A DNA stretch of 64,000 nucleotides from Vitrella brassicaformis (lineage: Eukaryota; Sar; Vitrellaceae), in the NCBI GenBank assembly GCA_001179505.1, contig CDMY01000624.1, forward strand, positions 247,519-311,518, written 5' to 3'. Positions 1-11,900 of this stretch are shown here, piece by piece; the stretch's first letter is position 1; every line of letters begins with the position of its first letter. Position numbers and translations under genes: made by a program. The notes beneath the pieces are model-generated. The model saw only the letters and a list, made by a program, of their open reading frames with translations. It ran no database searches and was not told the origin of the DNA.

Positions 1-416
1 CTGACCTTACCGATCGATGCGAGCCGGAGATAGGGCGAGAGCCCTCTGGGCGACTGGCTAGTCGTTTACTCTAGGGCGGCAGGGCCGTGCACACTCGACA
101 AGATGGATACGCCGCTGATGGACATCGCGCCACGTGGCGGCTTCTCGTCCAACGGTGAGTGGGAAGATGCCGCGATTGGCTTACTCACAAGCGCACCCTG
201 ATAAGTTGTTTGCTGTCTGTGCGTGTCGGCGGTCTTCAGGTCTGCCTTGTCAACAGGCGGACTGATTGCTTGACTGAGCGTCTGTGCGTACGGCTGGCCG
301 TCTACTTGTACGTTTCATAGGCAAGCACTGATTGATGCGCACATGAACGCACACACCAAGTGGCCGCCCATCTCTGTGTATGGTCTATGGTGCAGCTCTC
401 TGTCTGAGTGAGAGCG
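1..416 (+). repeat. ANK-unit 5' flanking repeat, copy 1
   Basis: Non-coding leader upstream of ANK gene A. The segment beginning with the motif gatcgatgcgagcc near the window start recurs at about 12612 and 19450, each time a few hundred bases before the ATG of an ANK gene. The repeats also share the phrases 'ggcggactgattgcttgactgag' (split by small changes) and 'gataggcaagcac'. It therefore probably carries the promoter and 5' UTR of the family. No TATA-like element was convincing. Confidence 0.6.
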
Positions 417-2396
417 ATGTTGTCTGGTCGTCCCGACACCGACATGGCCTCCCCTGCTATGGCGGACGGTGGCGATGGCGATGAAGGTACACTCCACTCA
501 GACAGATGCAGCACATCACACACACAGCATCATCGCCAAGCGTCGTGTGTGTGCATGTGTGTGTTCTGTGTTCCTTTGCAGATCATGTAGCCGTGGAGGA
601 ACGGCGTGACGGCAGCGCACAGCCAGACGGACCAGATCGCAATGGTGGCGATAGTGGTGGGTAACAAAATAATGCAACACACACGAGCCCCCGCCGTCGG
701 TCGCTATCCTCTTTGTGTGCATGGGTGCAGGTAGAGGTGTTGGCAGTGTTGGTGGGCATCAGCGCAGCGGAGAGAACCGGAGCCGACATAACGGAAGTAG
801 GTAAACACCCACAGACACACAAATCAGAATCGCCCCTCATTCATCATTGCTAATCTGTCTGTCCGCCTTGCGATCCACAGATCCGCCGTTACCCCTTGGC
901 TGGAAGAGCTTGGAGAACGGGGTGATCGACGTCGACTTCCCTCGTGGCACCAGTGACGCCAGCAGACGCTTGTCCGAGGCCGTCATTCGCCGCACAATCA
1001 CTGACGAACAGCAGATGACGCAGCTGATTCAGCAGAATGGAGCCGACCTCAATGTGGAGCCACGGCTGTGGGTGGCGGGCACCAGGTTCGGCTATGTAGC
1101 TTATCCGCTGCTGTCGCTGTGCATCTTTAACCTCACTGACAACAGCGTGCCGTCCATCTGGGCAGCCGACGTTGGCGGTGCTGGCACTCCCGTTGCCATG
1201 CCGAAGTGGCAGACCCGCGGCCTCCAACTCGCCATCATGCGGGCTCTCATCGAAGGCGGTGCCGACATCAATGGTGGGGGTCCACGCAGACCCATCCGAG
1301 TGGCCATCGCCTCGTGTAACCGGGAGGCATTTGGGCTCCTGATGAGTCAGCCAGGTACACACGCATTCACGGCACTCACGACACGGAACACACACCATGA
1401 TGTCTGTCTGTCTGTCTGCCTGTTCCAGGCATCCAGCTGCCGGGGCTCTGCGTGATGGAGCTGCCGATCCCGTTGCCGACGGATCAGCCGACTGAGGAGA
1501 GCGAGGCCATCCTGCTGTCCTTCTACCAGCTGCTCATCCAGCGGGACAGCAGCCTCGCGACCGAGCGGCGCCCGAATTGCATGAATCCGCTGCATGCGGC
1601 CATGACGCCTCCCGTCTGCTCCCAGCAGTTCATCGACAGCTACATCGACATGCTGGTGGCCGACGGGGCGGACATCAGGGCCGTGCACAACAATGGGTGG
1701 ACGCCATTACACGTCGCGGCCTGTCAGGGTTCCCACTGTGTCGCTGCGTCTCTGTGCCGGCGTCTCACCGCTGCCGACATCAACAGAGGGAGGCCGACTG
1801 ACCTGCACCCCCTCACACCCCTCACCGTCGCTGCCGTGCGGCTCGATTTAGTCGCCCAGCAGCTGCAGAACGACAACACGGGGCGGGCCGTGAGGGACCG
1901 GGCCAGCATCCGGATCCCCAACCTCAAGACCACCATGCGTGTGCTCCTCCAGGCGGGCGCTGACATCGCTCTCATGCCCACAGCCACAGAGCATGACCGC
2001 CGCCGTCGCCAGCTTGTGCTGCCCGAGTATGCGACAGTGCTCAACAATCTGCCGGATGACGTCATGGCTGCCGTCAACGCCGCCCTCGCCCCTCAGCGGT
2101 CACTCGCGGCCTTGCTCGGCCCCCGGCTGGCCGTCGGCCCGCAGGAGGCCCCCATCTTCGCCTGGCGCCTCGCATCGTACCTCTTCGACATGGCGGCCGC
2201 CACCCAGACCATCACTGAGGCCATCGGCTTGCGGCACTCCGCCATGGCCCGGCGTGTGCGTGCGGCTGTCGAGCACTTCGTTTGGTCGGGAGTGTACGAG
2301 GCCAGCAGCAACAGGGAGGTGGTGGGCGGAATGGCCGATGTGGGCGGCGAGATGGTGCGGATGCCGCTGCAGTGCTTCGCCATCAATGCGGGATAG
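417..2396 (+). CDS. Ankyrin-repeat protein A, 550 aa, with early stop
   Basis: Five exons fit GT-AG rules and keep frame: 417-486, 582-656, 731-796, 881-1354, 1429-2396. The first three are short, phase-1, Gly/Asp-rich leader exons. Exon 4 carries the conserved 'TSDASRRLSEA' block and a diverged ANK ('ALIEGGADIN'). Exon 5 carries the clearest ANK repeats ('TPLHVAACQGSH', 'VLLQAGADIALMP') and a C-terminal region with no family I recognise. The frame stops at TAG 2394-2396, where copy A' has CAG. Downstream the same frame stays open to TGA at 2604-2606 and encodes the about 70 residues present in A' and D. So A is either truncated, read through, or miscalled by one base. Likely role: protein-protein interaction; no enzyme domain is seen. 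Confidence 0.8.
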
Positions 2397-2606
2397 CAGG
2401 ACGGACAACATCGGCTGCTGGGTGTGCGTGAGGTGGTGCACAGGGCCCGGCTGGACGAGGCGTCCCAGCATGGCGTGGCGGGGCTGGTCAAGGGCTTCAA
2501 CGAGCACCTGGGGGATGACGACTGCCAGTTCCAGTGGCAGCAGCTGGGGTGGGTCGAGAGGGGCCGGGACGGCAGAGCGACCTTCAGACCGCTGCAGCTG
2601 ACGTGA
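2397..2606 (+). pseudogene. Orphaned C-terminal tail of ANK gene A
   Basis: In-frame continuation of A after the TAG at 2394. It encodes a tail homologous to the ends of A' and D (motifs 'VREVVHRARLDEA', 'FNEHLGDDDC', 'FQWQQLG') and ends in TGA at 2604-2606. Conservation of this tail without further stops suggests that the nonsense change is recent, or that the codon is read through or miscalled. Confidence 0.6.
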
Positions 2607-3397
2607 GATAAGCGAGCGGGGCACGTCGATTGGTCGATGGATGGATGGATGAGGGGAAGACAGTCAGGCGGGCGGGCAGGTTTTGATGTGCGCATGAATA
2701 GATTGGTGTCGCTGCCTCACCTGGTCCTGCTTGTCGTGCGTGGATGGAAGGATGGATCGATGAGAGGCAGGCCAGCAGATGGACAGGCACCGGTCGGTGT
2801 GAGTCACTCATGATGTGTTCGCTCAGTGGCACTCATCCAGTCGGGCGTCACTGACGTGAATTTGTTGTGGATGGCTCACCCGCTGTCTGCCTGCCTGCCG
2901 GTGAATAGCTGTATACGAGTGAATTCACGTGTTGGTGCAGCTGGTGTCTGTGTGCCGTGACTGACTTACTGAGTGACTGACTGACAAGCATGTGATCGAT
3001 GAACCCTTCGATGTCTCGATTGGTGGTGGTCCACACACACGAAACAGAAACTAGAAAGCCACTATACACCCACTCAAAACACCCACCTCTACGAGAAGGG
3101 CTGGTTGATAAAATGGCGGGAGAGACTGCTGTGCCGCCGCTTGATGTGATGTGATGTGATGTGATGTGATGTGTGGATAAGGGAGTTAGTGGTCGGTCGA
3201 TCACGCCGCTCCGTTTGACCATATTCATTCATATCTGTCTGTCTGTCACGCCACTGCATTGATAAACCAGTCAATAGATAAACACACATGACATGCAAGG
3301 TAAGGTCTCAGCTACACAGCCACACGCTGTCATATTGCCGGCCTCATCCATCTGCTCGCTACGCAAAATGAGTAACAGATGCAGATGCACACTTGCC
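2607..3397. other. Intergenic, 3' flank of ANK gene A
   Basis: No coding exon seen. The first about 350 bases (gatg repeats, then 'gcgggcaggttttgatgtgcgcatg') match the sequence after A' (about 4466-4790), and pieces recur after D (about 22890-22950), so this is the family's 3' UTR/flank. A TGATG pentamer microsatellite lies at 3142-3173. Confidence 0.6.
3142..3173. repeat. (TGATG)n microsatellite
   Basis: About six perfect copies of the pentamer gatgt/tgatg in tandem, in intergenic DNA just before the first gap. Confidence 0.9.
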
Positions 3398-3697
3398 NNN
3401 NNNNNNNNNNNNNNNNNNNNNNNNNNNNNNNNNNNNNNNNNNNNNNNNNNNNNNNNNNNNNNNNNNNNNNNNNNNNNNNNNNNNNNNNNNNNNNNNNNNN
3501 NNNNNNNNNNNNNNNNNNNNNNNNNNNNNNNNNNNNNNNNNNNNNNNNNNNNNNNNNNNNNNNNNNNNNNNNNNNNNNNNNNNNNNNNNNNNNNNNNNNN
3601 NNNNNNNNNNNNNNNNNNNNNNNNNNNNNNNNNNNNNNNNNNNNNNNNNNNNNNNNNNNNNNNNNNNNNNNNNNNNNNNNNNNNNNNNNNNNNNNNN
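3398..3697. other. Assembly gap (300 N)
   Basis: Exactly 300 N, the usual size of a placeholder gap. Sequence to its right starts abruptly inside the long exon of ANK copy A'. Confidence 0.98.
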
Positions 3698-4465
3698 CGG
3701 CTCGATTTAGTCGCCCAGCAGCTGCAGAACGACAACACGGGGCGGGCCGTGAGGGACCGGGCCAGCATCCGGATCCCCAACCTCAAGACCACCATGCGTG
3801 TGCTCCTCCAGGCGGGCGCTGACATCGCTCTCATGCCCACAGCCACAGAGCATGACCGCCGCCGTCGCCAGCTTGTGCTGCCCGAGTATGCGACAGTGCT
3901 CAACAATCTGCCGGATGACGTCATGGCTGCCGTCAACGCCGCCCTCGCCCCTCAGCGGTCACTCGCGGCCTTGCTCGGCCCCCGGCTGGCCGTCGGCCCG
4001 CAGGAGGCCCCCATCTTCGCCTGGCGCCTCGCATCGTACCTCTTCGACATGGCGGCTGCCACCCAGACCATCACTGAGGCCATCGGCTTGCCGCACTCCG
4101 CTATGGCCCGGCGTGTGCGTGCGGCTGTCGAGCATTTCGTCCGCTCGGCAGTGTACGAGGCCAGCAGCAACAGGGGGGTGGTGGGCGGGATGGCCGATGT
4201 GGGCGGCGAGATGGTGCGGGTGCCGCTGCAGTGCTTTGCCATCAATGCGGCGCAGCAGGGCGGGCAGCACCGGCTGCTGGGTGTGCGTGAGGTGGTGCAC
4301 AGGGCCCGGCTGGACGAGGCGGCGCAGCATGGCGTGGCGGGGCTGGTCAAGGGCTTCAACGAGCACCTGGGCGATGACGACTGCCACTTCCAGTGGCAGC
4401 AGCTGGGGTGCGTCGAGAGGGGCCGGGACGGCAGAGCGACCTTCAGACAGCTGCAGCTGACGTGA
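3698..4465 (+). CDS. Ankyrin-repeat protein A', 3' part only
   Basis: Begins in the gap, inside the exon equivalent to exon 5 of A, at the codon matching position 1839. The first about 350 bases are almost identical to A; divergence of a few percent appears only later. It contains the last ANK ('VLLQAGADIALMP') and the full shared C-terminal domain, and ends at TGA 4463-4465 without the stop that breaks A. All upstream exons are missing in the gap. It could be a real tandem copy or a duplicated contig end; the divergence at the 3' end argues for a real second copy. Confidence 0.75.
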   Translation, partial: RLDLVAQQLQNDNTGRAVRDRASIRIPNLKTTMRVLLQAGADIALMPTATEHDRRRRQLVLPEYATVLNNLPDDVMAAVNAALAPQRSLAALLGPRLAVGPQEAPIFAWRLASYLFDMAAATQTITEAIGLPHSAMARRVRAAVEHFVRSAVYEASSNRGVVGGMADVGGEMVRVPLQCFAINAAQQGGQHRLLGVREVVHRARLDEAAQHGVAGLVKGFNEHLGDDDCHFQWQQLGCVERGRDGRATFRQLQLT

Positions 4466-5171
4466 GATGGGCGGGCGAGGCACGTCGATTGGTTGATGGA
4501 TGGATGGATGAGGGGAAGACAGTCAGGCGGGCGGGCAGGTTTTGATGTGCGCATGAATAGATTGGTGTCGCTGCCTCACCTGGTCCTGCTTGTCGTGCGT
4601 GGATGCAAGGACGGAGAATTGGGAGGCAGGCCAGCAGATGGACAGGTACCTATCAGTCGGTGTGAGTCACTCTCATGATGTGTTCACTCAGTGGCACTCA
4701 TCTAGTCGGCGTCACTGACGTGAATGGGGTGATGGAGGGCTCATCTGCTGCCAGCCTGCCAATGCGCGAAAGTTGTGAGGGACGAATTCACATGTTCGTG
4801 TTGCTGTATGTGTCTGTGCGGCGACTTAATGGCTGAATGACACTGCATTTAATCGATGACAGCTTCGATGGTCCCGATTGGTGAGCATAGCAGACACACA
4901 CTATGAGATATCTTGAAAAAGCAAAAAAGAAAACCCTCTCAAACGCCTCGACACTCATACACAGAACACCATAATATCTGGCCGCAGCGCATCAGTGGAA
5001 AATCGCCGTGACCTAGTCTACAACTATTGTGCACCACAGCACAGCACAGGACAGCACAGAGAGGCGCAGTGGGCTCACGGACATGCACACGCAGCCGAAT
5101 CATGACACATCCAGAGCACAGACACGCACGTGGGTCTCCCTCCTCTGCCCCCTCCCGTCAACACATGTCTG
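4466..5171. other. Intergenic between A' and the UBL-RING gene
   Basis: The first about 330 bases repeat the 3' flank of A. The remainder up to the stop of the minus-strand UBL-RING gene is A/C-rich with no supported exon. The two genes are convergent here, so it should hold both 3' UTRs. Confidence 0.5.
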
Positions 5172-5988
5172 TCAGGTGTGTGGGTCGAATGCATGTTGGT
5201 AGACGGGCCCCGAGAGCTTTGCATCACATTGGTTGCGGCAGATGGGGCACAGCAGCCTCCCGCCGTCGTGCTCCTTGAGCTCCTCGAAACAACCTGCAAC
5301 ACACAGCCACACACACACAGACATCGATGATGGTGATGCTGTGGTGTGGCTCCTGTCCCTCCCGCCTGCCCAGCGTACCGTTGCAGAGGCACAGGTGTCT
5401 GCAGGGCATCAGGACCACCTCAAGGGGAGCGTCGTAACACACCACACACGTCGACATGATGCCCTTCTCCCTGCGCCTCTTATTGCTCTCCTCCTCTGCT
5501 TTAGCATGTTCGGCTCGCTCCTCATCAAGGTGCTTCTCCATGGCCTCGATGACGGCCGCCGTCAGCTCTTCCTGCCGGCCCAGCTGGGAAGCCGCCATAG
5601 CCAGCTGGCTTTGCACGTCTTCCAACTCAACTCGCAGCAGCCGAAGGTCGCCCTCCATCTGTTGCTCACTCAGCCACTTAACCGCCACCTCCAAAGTGCT
5701 CATGTGGCCAATGCGGCAGTCCTTCAGAGTGCGGCCGTCTTTGAGTTCAAACCAGCGGTAGGCGGGCCGCAGCAGCAGCTTGACTTGGTGGCGAGGGAGG
5801 CCCTCGTTGTCGCGGATCTTGGCTTTGACCTTCTCGATGGTGTCGGTCGGGTTGACATCGACCACACGGGTTTTGTCTGCGGTAAGGCACACACACACAG
5901 GGGGGAGGGAGGCGGTGAGTGCGTCCGGTTGTGTGTCTGTGTTTTGCTCACCAGAAGTGTCGTAGATGTCCTTGTAGAGAATCTGCAT
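5172..5988 (-). CDS. Ubiquitin-like domain + coiled coil + RING finger protein (putative E3 ligase)
   Basis: Three exons on the minus strand: 5952-5988, 5379-5876, 5172-5293, giving 218 aa with all phases consistent. Residues about 1-80 are a ubiquitin-like fold, starting MQILYKDIYDTSD and with a 'DTIEKVKAKIRDNEGLP' block close to ubiquitin's DTIENVKAKIQDKEGIP, then 'LKDGRTLKDC'. A charged helical stretch rich in E, K and R follows (about 90-155). The C-terminus is a C3HC4 RING of the type seen in IAP/MUL1 ligases: CVVC, then PCRHLCLCNGC, then LCPIC. The domain order suggests a RING E3 whose UBL docks to the proteasome or to a partner. The fold calls come from motif reading; the substrate is unknown. 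Start chosen at the ATG that begins the UBL strand. Confidence 0.85.
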
Positions 5989-6169
5989 GCCTGGCCGCAG
6001 ACAGATGAGTCTCTTTCGAATGCGAAGACCTGAAGACCTGTCTTGCTGTCTGTCTATCTGTCCATTCTGTCTTCACTTTTCTGCTCTTTCGTTGTCTCTT
6101 TGTCTTCTTTGAGCTCGCCTCTCCGGCGATGGTCCTCGCTCTTTTGGGCCCAGGACAGAGATCTTCGCA
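5989..6169. promoter_or_regulatory. Short divergent intergenic region (shared promoter)
   Basis: Only 181 bases separate the start codons of the minus-strand UBL-RING gene and the plus-strand WD40-like gene, so both promoters and 5' UTRs must lie here. It contains a pyrimidine-rich stretch (about 6050-6110) but no motif I can name. Confidence 0.5.
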
Positions 6170-8932
6170 ATGGGCAATGAGCAGTCATCTCAGCATGGAG
6201 GGACGAGTGACCTGGCGGTGGGTCGGTCGGGCACCTCGCGGAATGACTTGAGGGGCGCAGAGGGAGACGCTGCGGCACCTGTCACAAGGTGAGAATCAAA
6301 GAGAATAAAAGCATGTACATCGGCCACATGGGATTGACTGTTGCATGTTTTGCTTGTGCTGATGCTGTTCGGTAGCGTGACGACGGAGACTGTGGATGAC
6401 ACGCTACTTGATGACACGGGTGAGAAGTGCCGTCCCGTGTCGGCCTCGACAAGCATATGGAAACTGGCACACGTGCAAGGTGACAGACTGCACACTCCGC
6501 ACCACGCAGGTCCACACCCATTGCATGTTGTGGGTGCGCGTGTCAATTGGTTCCGCGTCGTGTCAGGTGAGCATTCCAACAGGGTGTTGTTCTCGGAGTG
6601 TCTGAGTGAGTACACGGACCCCGTGGAGCCATCCCCTGAACACAATGGGCGAATCATACTCGCTAGGGACACGTAAGTGTTGACCCGAGGATATATCCCC
6701 CCACTCACTGGCAGATAGGGGGCGGCGAGGCTCATGTTGGGTGGTGCGCGTGTGTCGTTGTTTGAACTTGAAAAGTATGATAGCGTATCACTTTCAAGCG
6801 GGGATGTTTCGCGTCGTCCCTGTCGTTGGCATCTTCTACTCAAAGATCAAGCTCCGCGCAGATACCAAGGTGAATCGACTGACTGACTGAATGACAGGCT
6901 CACCCTAACAGAGGAGCGCACACACGTTTGGGATTTGCTTCTGTTTGTATGTCTGTGTGTCAGTTTACTGATTTCCAGCTGGTTTTGGGTCCCGATGTGG
7001 GTGTGATATCCGAGAGCCTACCCCCTCTGCATTGGGTCGCTGGGGCCGACGAGCAGGGCAACCTTCACGTCATGGCATTCAATGACAGAACAGCAGACGA
7101 CAGCAAAGCGGTGAGCCGCCATGACAAGAACACCTGGAAGGCTTCGCCTTTCTACTTCCTTCCTAGAACCCTTACTCATTCACCATTCCGGCCCTAGACG
7201 ACCCTGCCATGCGGGTAAGAGGCACCTCGGGTCGATCACGTCACGCGCAACCTGCCGCCTGCATTCTTTTGTACGTGTAGGTTGTGTGGCCCGAGCCACG
7301 TACGCCTGAGGGCGGCTCGCGCACACTGGTCGTATTGCATCGGGACCAGATGGTGCTGTGGAACTTCCCCGACCTGATCCGCGAGGCCACGTCAGGCAAG
7401 TTCGACAGCACCAACGATGCGGTGCTGACAGCCGCTGCAGTATCGGGGCTCAAAAAGCGGTACTGCAAGAAAATACAGCTCAAGGACCTGTTCAGGACCA
7501 CACCCACCATGGTGAAAGAGGGGAGGTGGGAATCAGTCAATGCAGTGAATACGTGAATCCATGAGTGTGTCAATGGCTACGCGTTTACAGGCGCCGGGTG
7601 GCCGCAGCCAGACTGTCGACGGCCTATGCAGCAAATCATCAGGTCAGCGAGTGGGTCACTCACTGTACACGAAAACAGGCAGAGCAATTGACTAATGATG
7701 GTGTTTGTCTGCGGATTCGTCGGCTTCAGGTGTTCCTGAAGTTGCCGACTTGTGTTTCTCGCGTGACGGGCAAGTGCTCTTCGCCGCCATCAAACCCAAC
7801 CACATCGTTGCTTGGCTCGTGTCGGTAGGCGGCACATGTGTGGATGGGTATAGATGGCCCCACACTGTCCAACGTCTACCATGCCTGGTTGTCTTTGCCT
7901 CCTTTTCCCCACCAGTGTCCCGAGAAAGGCGCTCCTCAGGCAGAGGACCTGTTTTCCCATGCGCTTTCCTCCGACCTGGACAGCCCCACTATCGCATCCA
8001 TCAACACCTTCACACCCCCCATGCTCACGGACATATCCCTGGCTCACCACCAGTCCGCACCACCTCCGCCAGAGTACCTGGTGGTCGGCAGTGGCAGCAA
8101 CATGAGCGTGCAGTTTTACCGCACCAGCAGAGACCAACACCGCCCCCTCACTCTAGAGCAGACGATGCGCCTCATGTGCGTGGGGGGTGTAGGGCTGGAT
8201 GGCCCGGCACGAGTGCGGGTGGCGCATGGCCAGGGTGCGGGCAGCGCCTTTGTGGTGGTGGGTGTGCCGGTGAGAGAGGCGGATGGCGGGCTGGTGCAGA
8301 GGTTCGTCCTCATCGAAACCAGGGAGTGGACCGCACAGAGACCATTTCTGCCCGCAAAGGCTGTCAGACAGGTGAGTGAGGCGGTGCGAACAGAGCATGA
8401 CAAGCCCCACAGGCACACGGATCTGCTATGCTGTTTTTCCTGCTGGTCAGCTGCCGATGTCTCATTCATGTGTGGATTGGGCGTGCGGGATGCCACGTGA
8501 GCACGACTCAGTCAAGGTGGAGCAAGGGCGCAGCCTCATCATCTACTGCTTCGAACGGATGTCACCAGCTGACAGGACTACCAGGAAACAGGCAGAACTA
8601 AACCTACACCATCAGGTTAGCCGACGTGAGCAGGATGTCATGTAGACGCATCACCGACTCACCGTTTGTCCTTCTTCTGTCTGCTCAGTCGCTGAGTCAG
8701 CTGCGGTCTCCTTCGCCGGGCCTGCCCGACACCACCTCCCACGTGCAGCTCTTCACACCAGCCGAGCAGGCGCCACCGTTGTCGCCCAGAGCAGAAGAGC
8801 CCGATGCAGAGGAGACTATGGGAGGTGAGGCCGTGGAGAGAACGGTGGGGAAAAAGGAGGCATCCACTACTATCCAGCCACCGCCAGGATTCCAGCCATC
8901 CTTCCCCGATACCCCCGCATCCTCCCCTGCAG
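6170..8932 (+). CDS. WD40/beta-propeller protein, EDC4/Varicose-like N-terminal half
   Basis: Starts MGNEQSSQHGG at 6170. Supported exons include 6170-6288, 6376-6479, one ending at 6870, one starting at 6980, 7281-7511, one at about 7591-7642, about 7730-7827, about 7915-8370, about 8452-8615, and 8689 onward. Boundaries between 6480 and 7280 are uncertain. Propeller-like strands are visible ('LHWVAGADEQGNLHVMAFND', 'LVVLHRDQMVLWNF', 'VADLCFSRDGQVLFAAI', 'EYLVVGSGSNMSVQFY'). The 'SHVQLFTPAEQAPPL' stretch after the propeller resembles the linker that follows the WD40 domain of mRNA-decapping scaffolds EDC4/Varicose. That family call is inference. The last exon reads in frame straight into the ANK module of gene B at 8933, so this may be the N-terminus of a WD40-ANK-RING fusion. 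Confidence 0.5.
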
Positions 8933-11900
8933 GTGCGCAGTTACCACACGGCTGGATCAGCTGTGGGAATGGCGTCACCTTTCCTGCTGGCACCAGTGAC
9001 GCCAGCAGACGGCTGTCCGAGGCCATCATTCGCCGCACCATCGCTGGCGAACAGCATATGACGCAGCTCATCCAGCGGTATGGAACCGACCCCAATGTGG
9101 AGCCACTGCTGCGGCTGGCGGGCACTACGGGTCGCTATGTAGCTTATCCGCTGCTGTCGCTGTGCATTGACAACCTACGTGACAACCTCACTCACAATAG
9201 CGTGCCGTCCATCTGGGGAGCCGTCGGCGAGGGCGAGTGTCCCGTCGCCATGCCGACGTGGGAGACGCCCTCCCTGCAGCTCGCCGTCATGCGAAGCCTG
9301 ATCGAGAGAGGGGCGGACATCAACAGGGGTGCGGGAGTGGCTAGACCCATCCGAGTGGCCATCGCCTCGTGCAACCAGACCGCCTTCGATCTCCTGATGG
9401 GCCGGCCAGGTGCGCACCAATTCACAGCACTCACGACACGGAACACACACCATGATGTTCGTCGGGACGTCTGTCTGTCTGCCTGTCTGTCTGTCTGTCT
9501 GTTCCAGGCATCCAGCTGCGGGGGCTTTGGGTGATCCATCTGCCTTTCACGTTGCCGACGGACCAGCCGACTGAGGCTCACGAGCGCACCCTGCTGTCCT
9601 TCTACCGGCAGCTCATCCAGCGGGACAGCACACTCGCAACCGAGCGGGGCCCGAATGGCACCAACCTGGTGCATGTGGCGGCCTTGAGCCATTCCGTCTG
9701 GTCCCAGCAGTTCATCGAGAACTACATCGACCTGCTGGTGACCAACGGGGTGGACATAAAGGCAGTGGACATCGGTGAGCGGACGCCATTGCACTACGCG
9801 GCAGGCTGCGGCTGTCACTGTGTGGCTGCCTCTCTCTGCCGCCGTCTCACCGCTGCCGACATCAACAGAGGGGTGCCAAATGACCCCACCCTCACGCTCC
9901 TCACCTACGCTGCCCGACAGCTCGATGAGGTCACCCAACAGCTGCGAGATGACACCACGGAGCAGCCCGTGAGGGACCAGGCCACCGTTCGAATCCCCAA
10001 GCTCCAGAAGACCGTCCGTGTGCTGCTCCAGGCGGGCGCCGACATCGCCCTCATGCCCACAGCCAGAGAGGAGGACCGCCGCCGTCACCAGCTGGTGCTG
10101 GCTGAGCGCATGGCGGCGGCCAATGAGCTGCCCATTCCCGAGCCGCACCCGGCCACCATCGAGGCGCAGGGGCGGCTGCAGAAGATGAAGGAGCACCGCG
10201 ACAAGCGCAAGGGCCGGCAGGCCACACGAGAGGCCAACGAGGCCCCCACAGCGGCCGAATTGGCGCGGCAGCAGAGGGAGGCCGACGCCCTCATCAGAGA
10301 GGAGGAGGCCAACAAGAAGGAGGCGGCGGCTAAGGCGAAGGCGGGCAAGAAGGGTAAGGGCAAGCGGGGCAAGGGGCAGCACAGCGCAACTTCCACCCCC
10401 ACCGCCGCCGGCAGCCGCCAGGGCGGCGAAGACGACCGGGCGGACAGCACTGGGGCAGCCGATGACGACGACCAGCCAGATCCCAACGATGAGGATAGCG
10501 ACGCCCTGCTGCTTGCGTCGGCCTTCGCCCAACGCGCCATCGAAAGCCGTAAGCAGGCCAACAACCCCAAGCAGCCCAAAGGATCGACTCATCCCCCCTT
10601 CTTGCCCTTCCAGCACCCCACAGCCAAGCAACAGGCCACCCTGCCACCCTCAGCCGATAAGTCCCGATCCCACCGGCCCCACAATCGCCCTCTGCTCTCT
10701 CGCCCCAGCGGTGTGTCGACGGCCGACCAGACGCCAGGCGAGGAGCGGCTGGCGGGCCCATCGGCAGACAGCAAGTTGGGAAGAGGCAGCGGGTTTGGCC
10801 TCTCGGCTGCTGCACCATCCCTGTTGTCTCGGGCGGCCGCTCCCCCTCCCCATCTGCCGTCAGCTGTGGAGCTGCGCGACTCGGGCAAGCGCCGACCGTT
10901 TGTGTCGTCGAGTCCCACTCACCCGCCCCCACCGCGTCGGCCCCTGCCACCTGCACACAGACCGGCGAGCGGTGCCGATGAGTCAGTCCCGCCTCCAGCG
11001 CATGCGCCACAGCAGCCGTAAGCGGACAGACACAGAGAAGGGGATAGATGGGTGGGCACAGTGAATGGTGTTGGTGTGTGTTGTCGTCTCTCTTTGTGTC
11101 AGTGACGACTTGCTTCCCTCCTCGTCGACTGGGCATCGTCCGTCGTGTCACCGGGGCCCTCCGCCACTCGTCAAGTGCCCCAAGTAAGGAACAGACAGGC
11201 CGACACAAGGACGCTCCAGGCACACACCGGTGGGGGGTTATCGTGCATGTGTCTTCTCAGGTCGTCTGGGGCTTCGTTGAGCCACGATGATGCCTGTCGG
11301 TCGCCATTGTTTGAGCTGAGGTGCGCATACACGCGCCGCACAGCCGCCATTGAATTGCCATGTTTGTTCTGTCTTGTGTCAGGTCCGCGGCTGACGCCTG
11401 TCCGTCGTCCAGTAGCTACGACGATTCCAGTGCTGCACCAGCAGCCCCGGCAGCCGCAGCAGCAGCCGCATTCGGAACACCATCAGCACCATACGAAGCA
11501 CCACTAGGGTAGGCAGGCACACCAACACACACACACGCACCACAGAGGCGGCTCGTCACGTCATTGGCTTGCGTGTGTGTGGTCAGGCCATCGCACTACC
11601 ATGAGGACCGACAGGGCGCCTCGGCGTCGGCACACCATGGTGCTGCAGCTGCTGCCCCTGCTGTAGACGACATTGTGCGGCAGCGAGACGAACTCGCCCG
11701 GCAGCTCGAAGAGACTCAACGAAGGTACGCTGGGATGCTCGCTCACCTCTGCAGCACAGACACACACACACGCGATATGATGCGATTGATGCACACAGGC
11801 TTGCCGAGCTCACCACAACCGCCCAGCAGCACCAGCCGTCATCGTCCGGCAGCTCCAGTGCCCCTCTGTCGCCTCAGCAAACACGGCCACAGCAGCCGCA

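Noticed and set aside
9192-10631. Long minus-strand open frame (479 codons) opposite ANK exon of B, and similar ones at 14273-15349 and 15801-16832
   Set aside because: They mirror the GC-rich ANK exon on the other strand, have Leu/Gly/Val-biased composition and no splice context; the plus frame has conserved ANK motifs.
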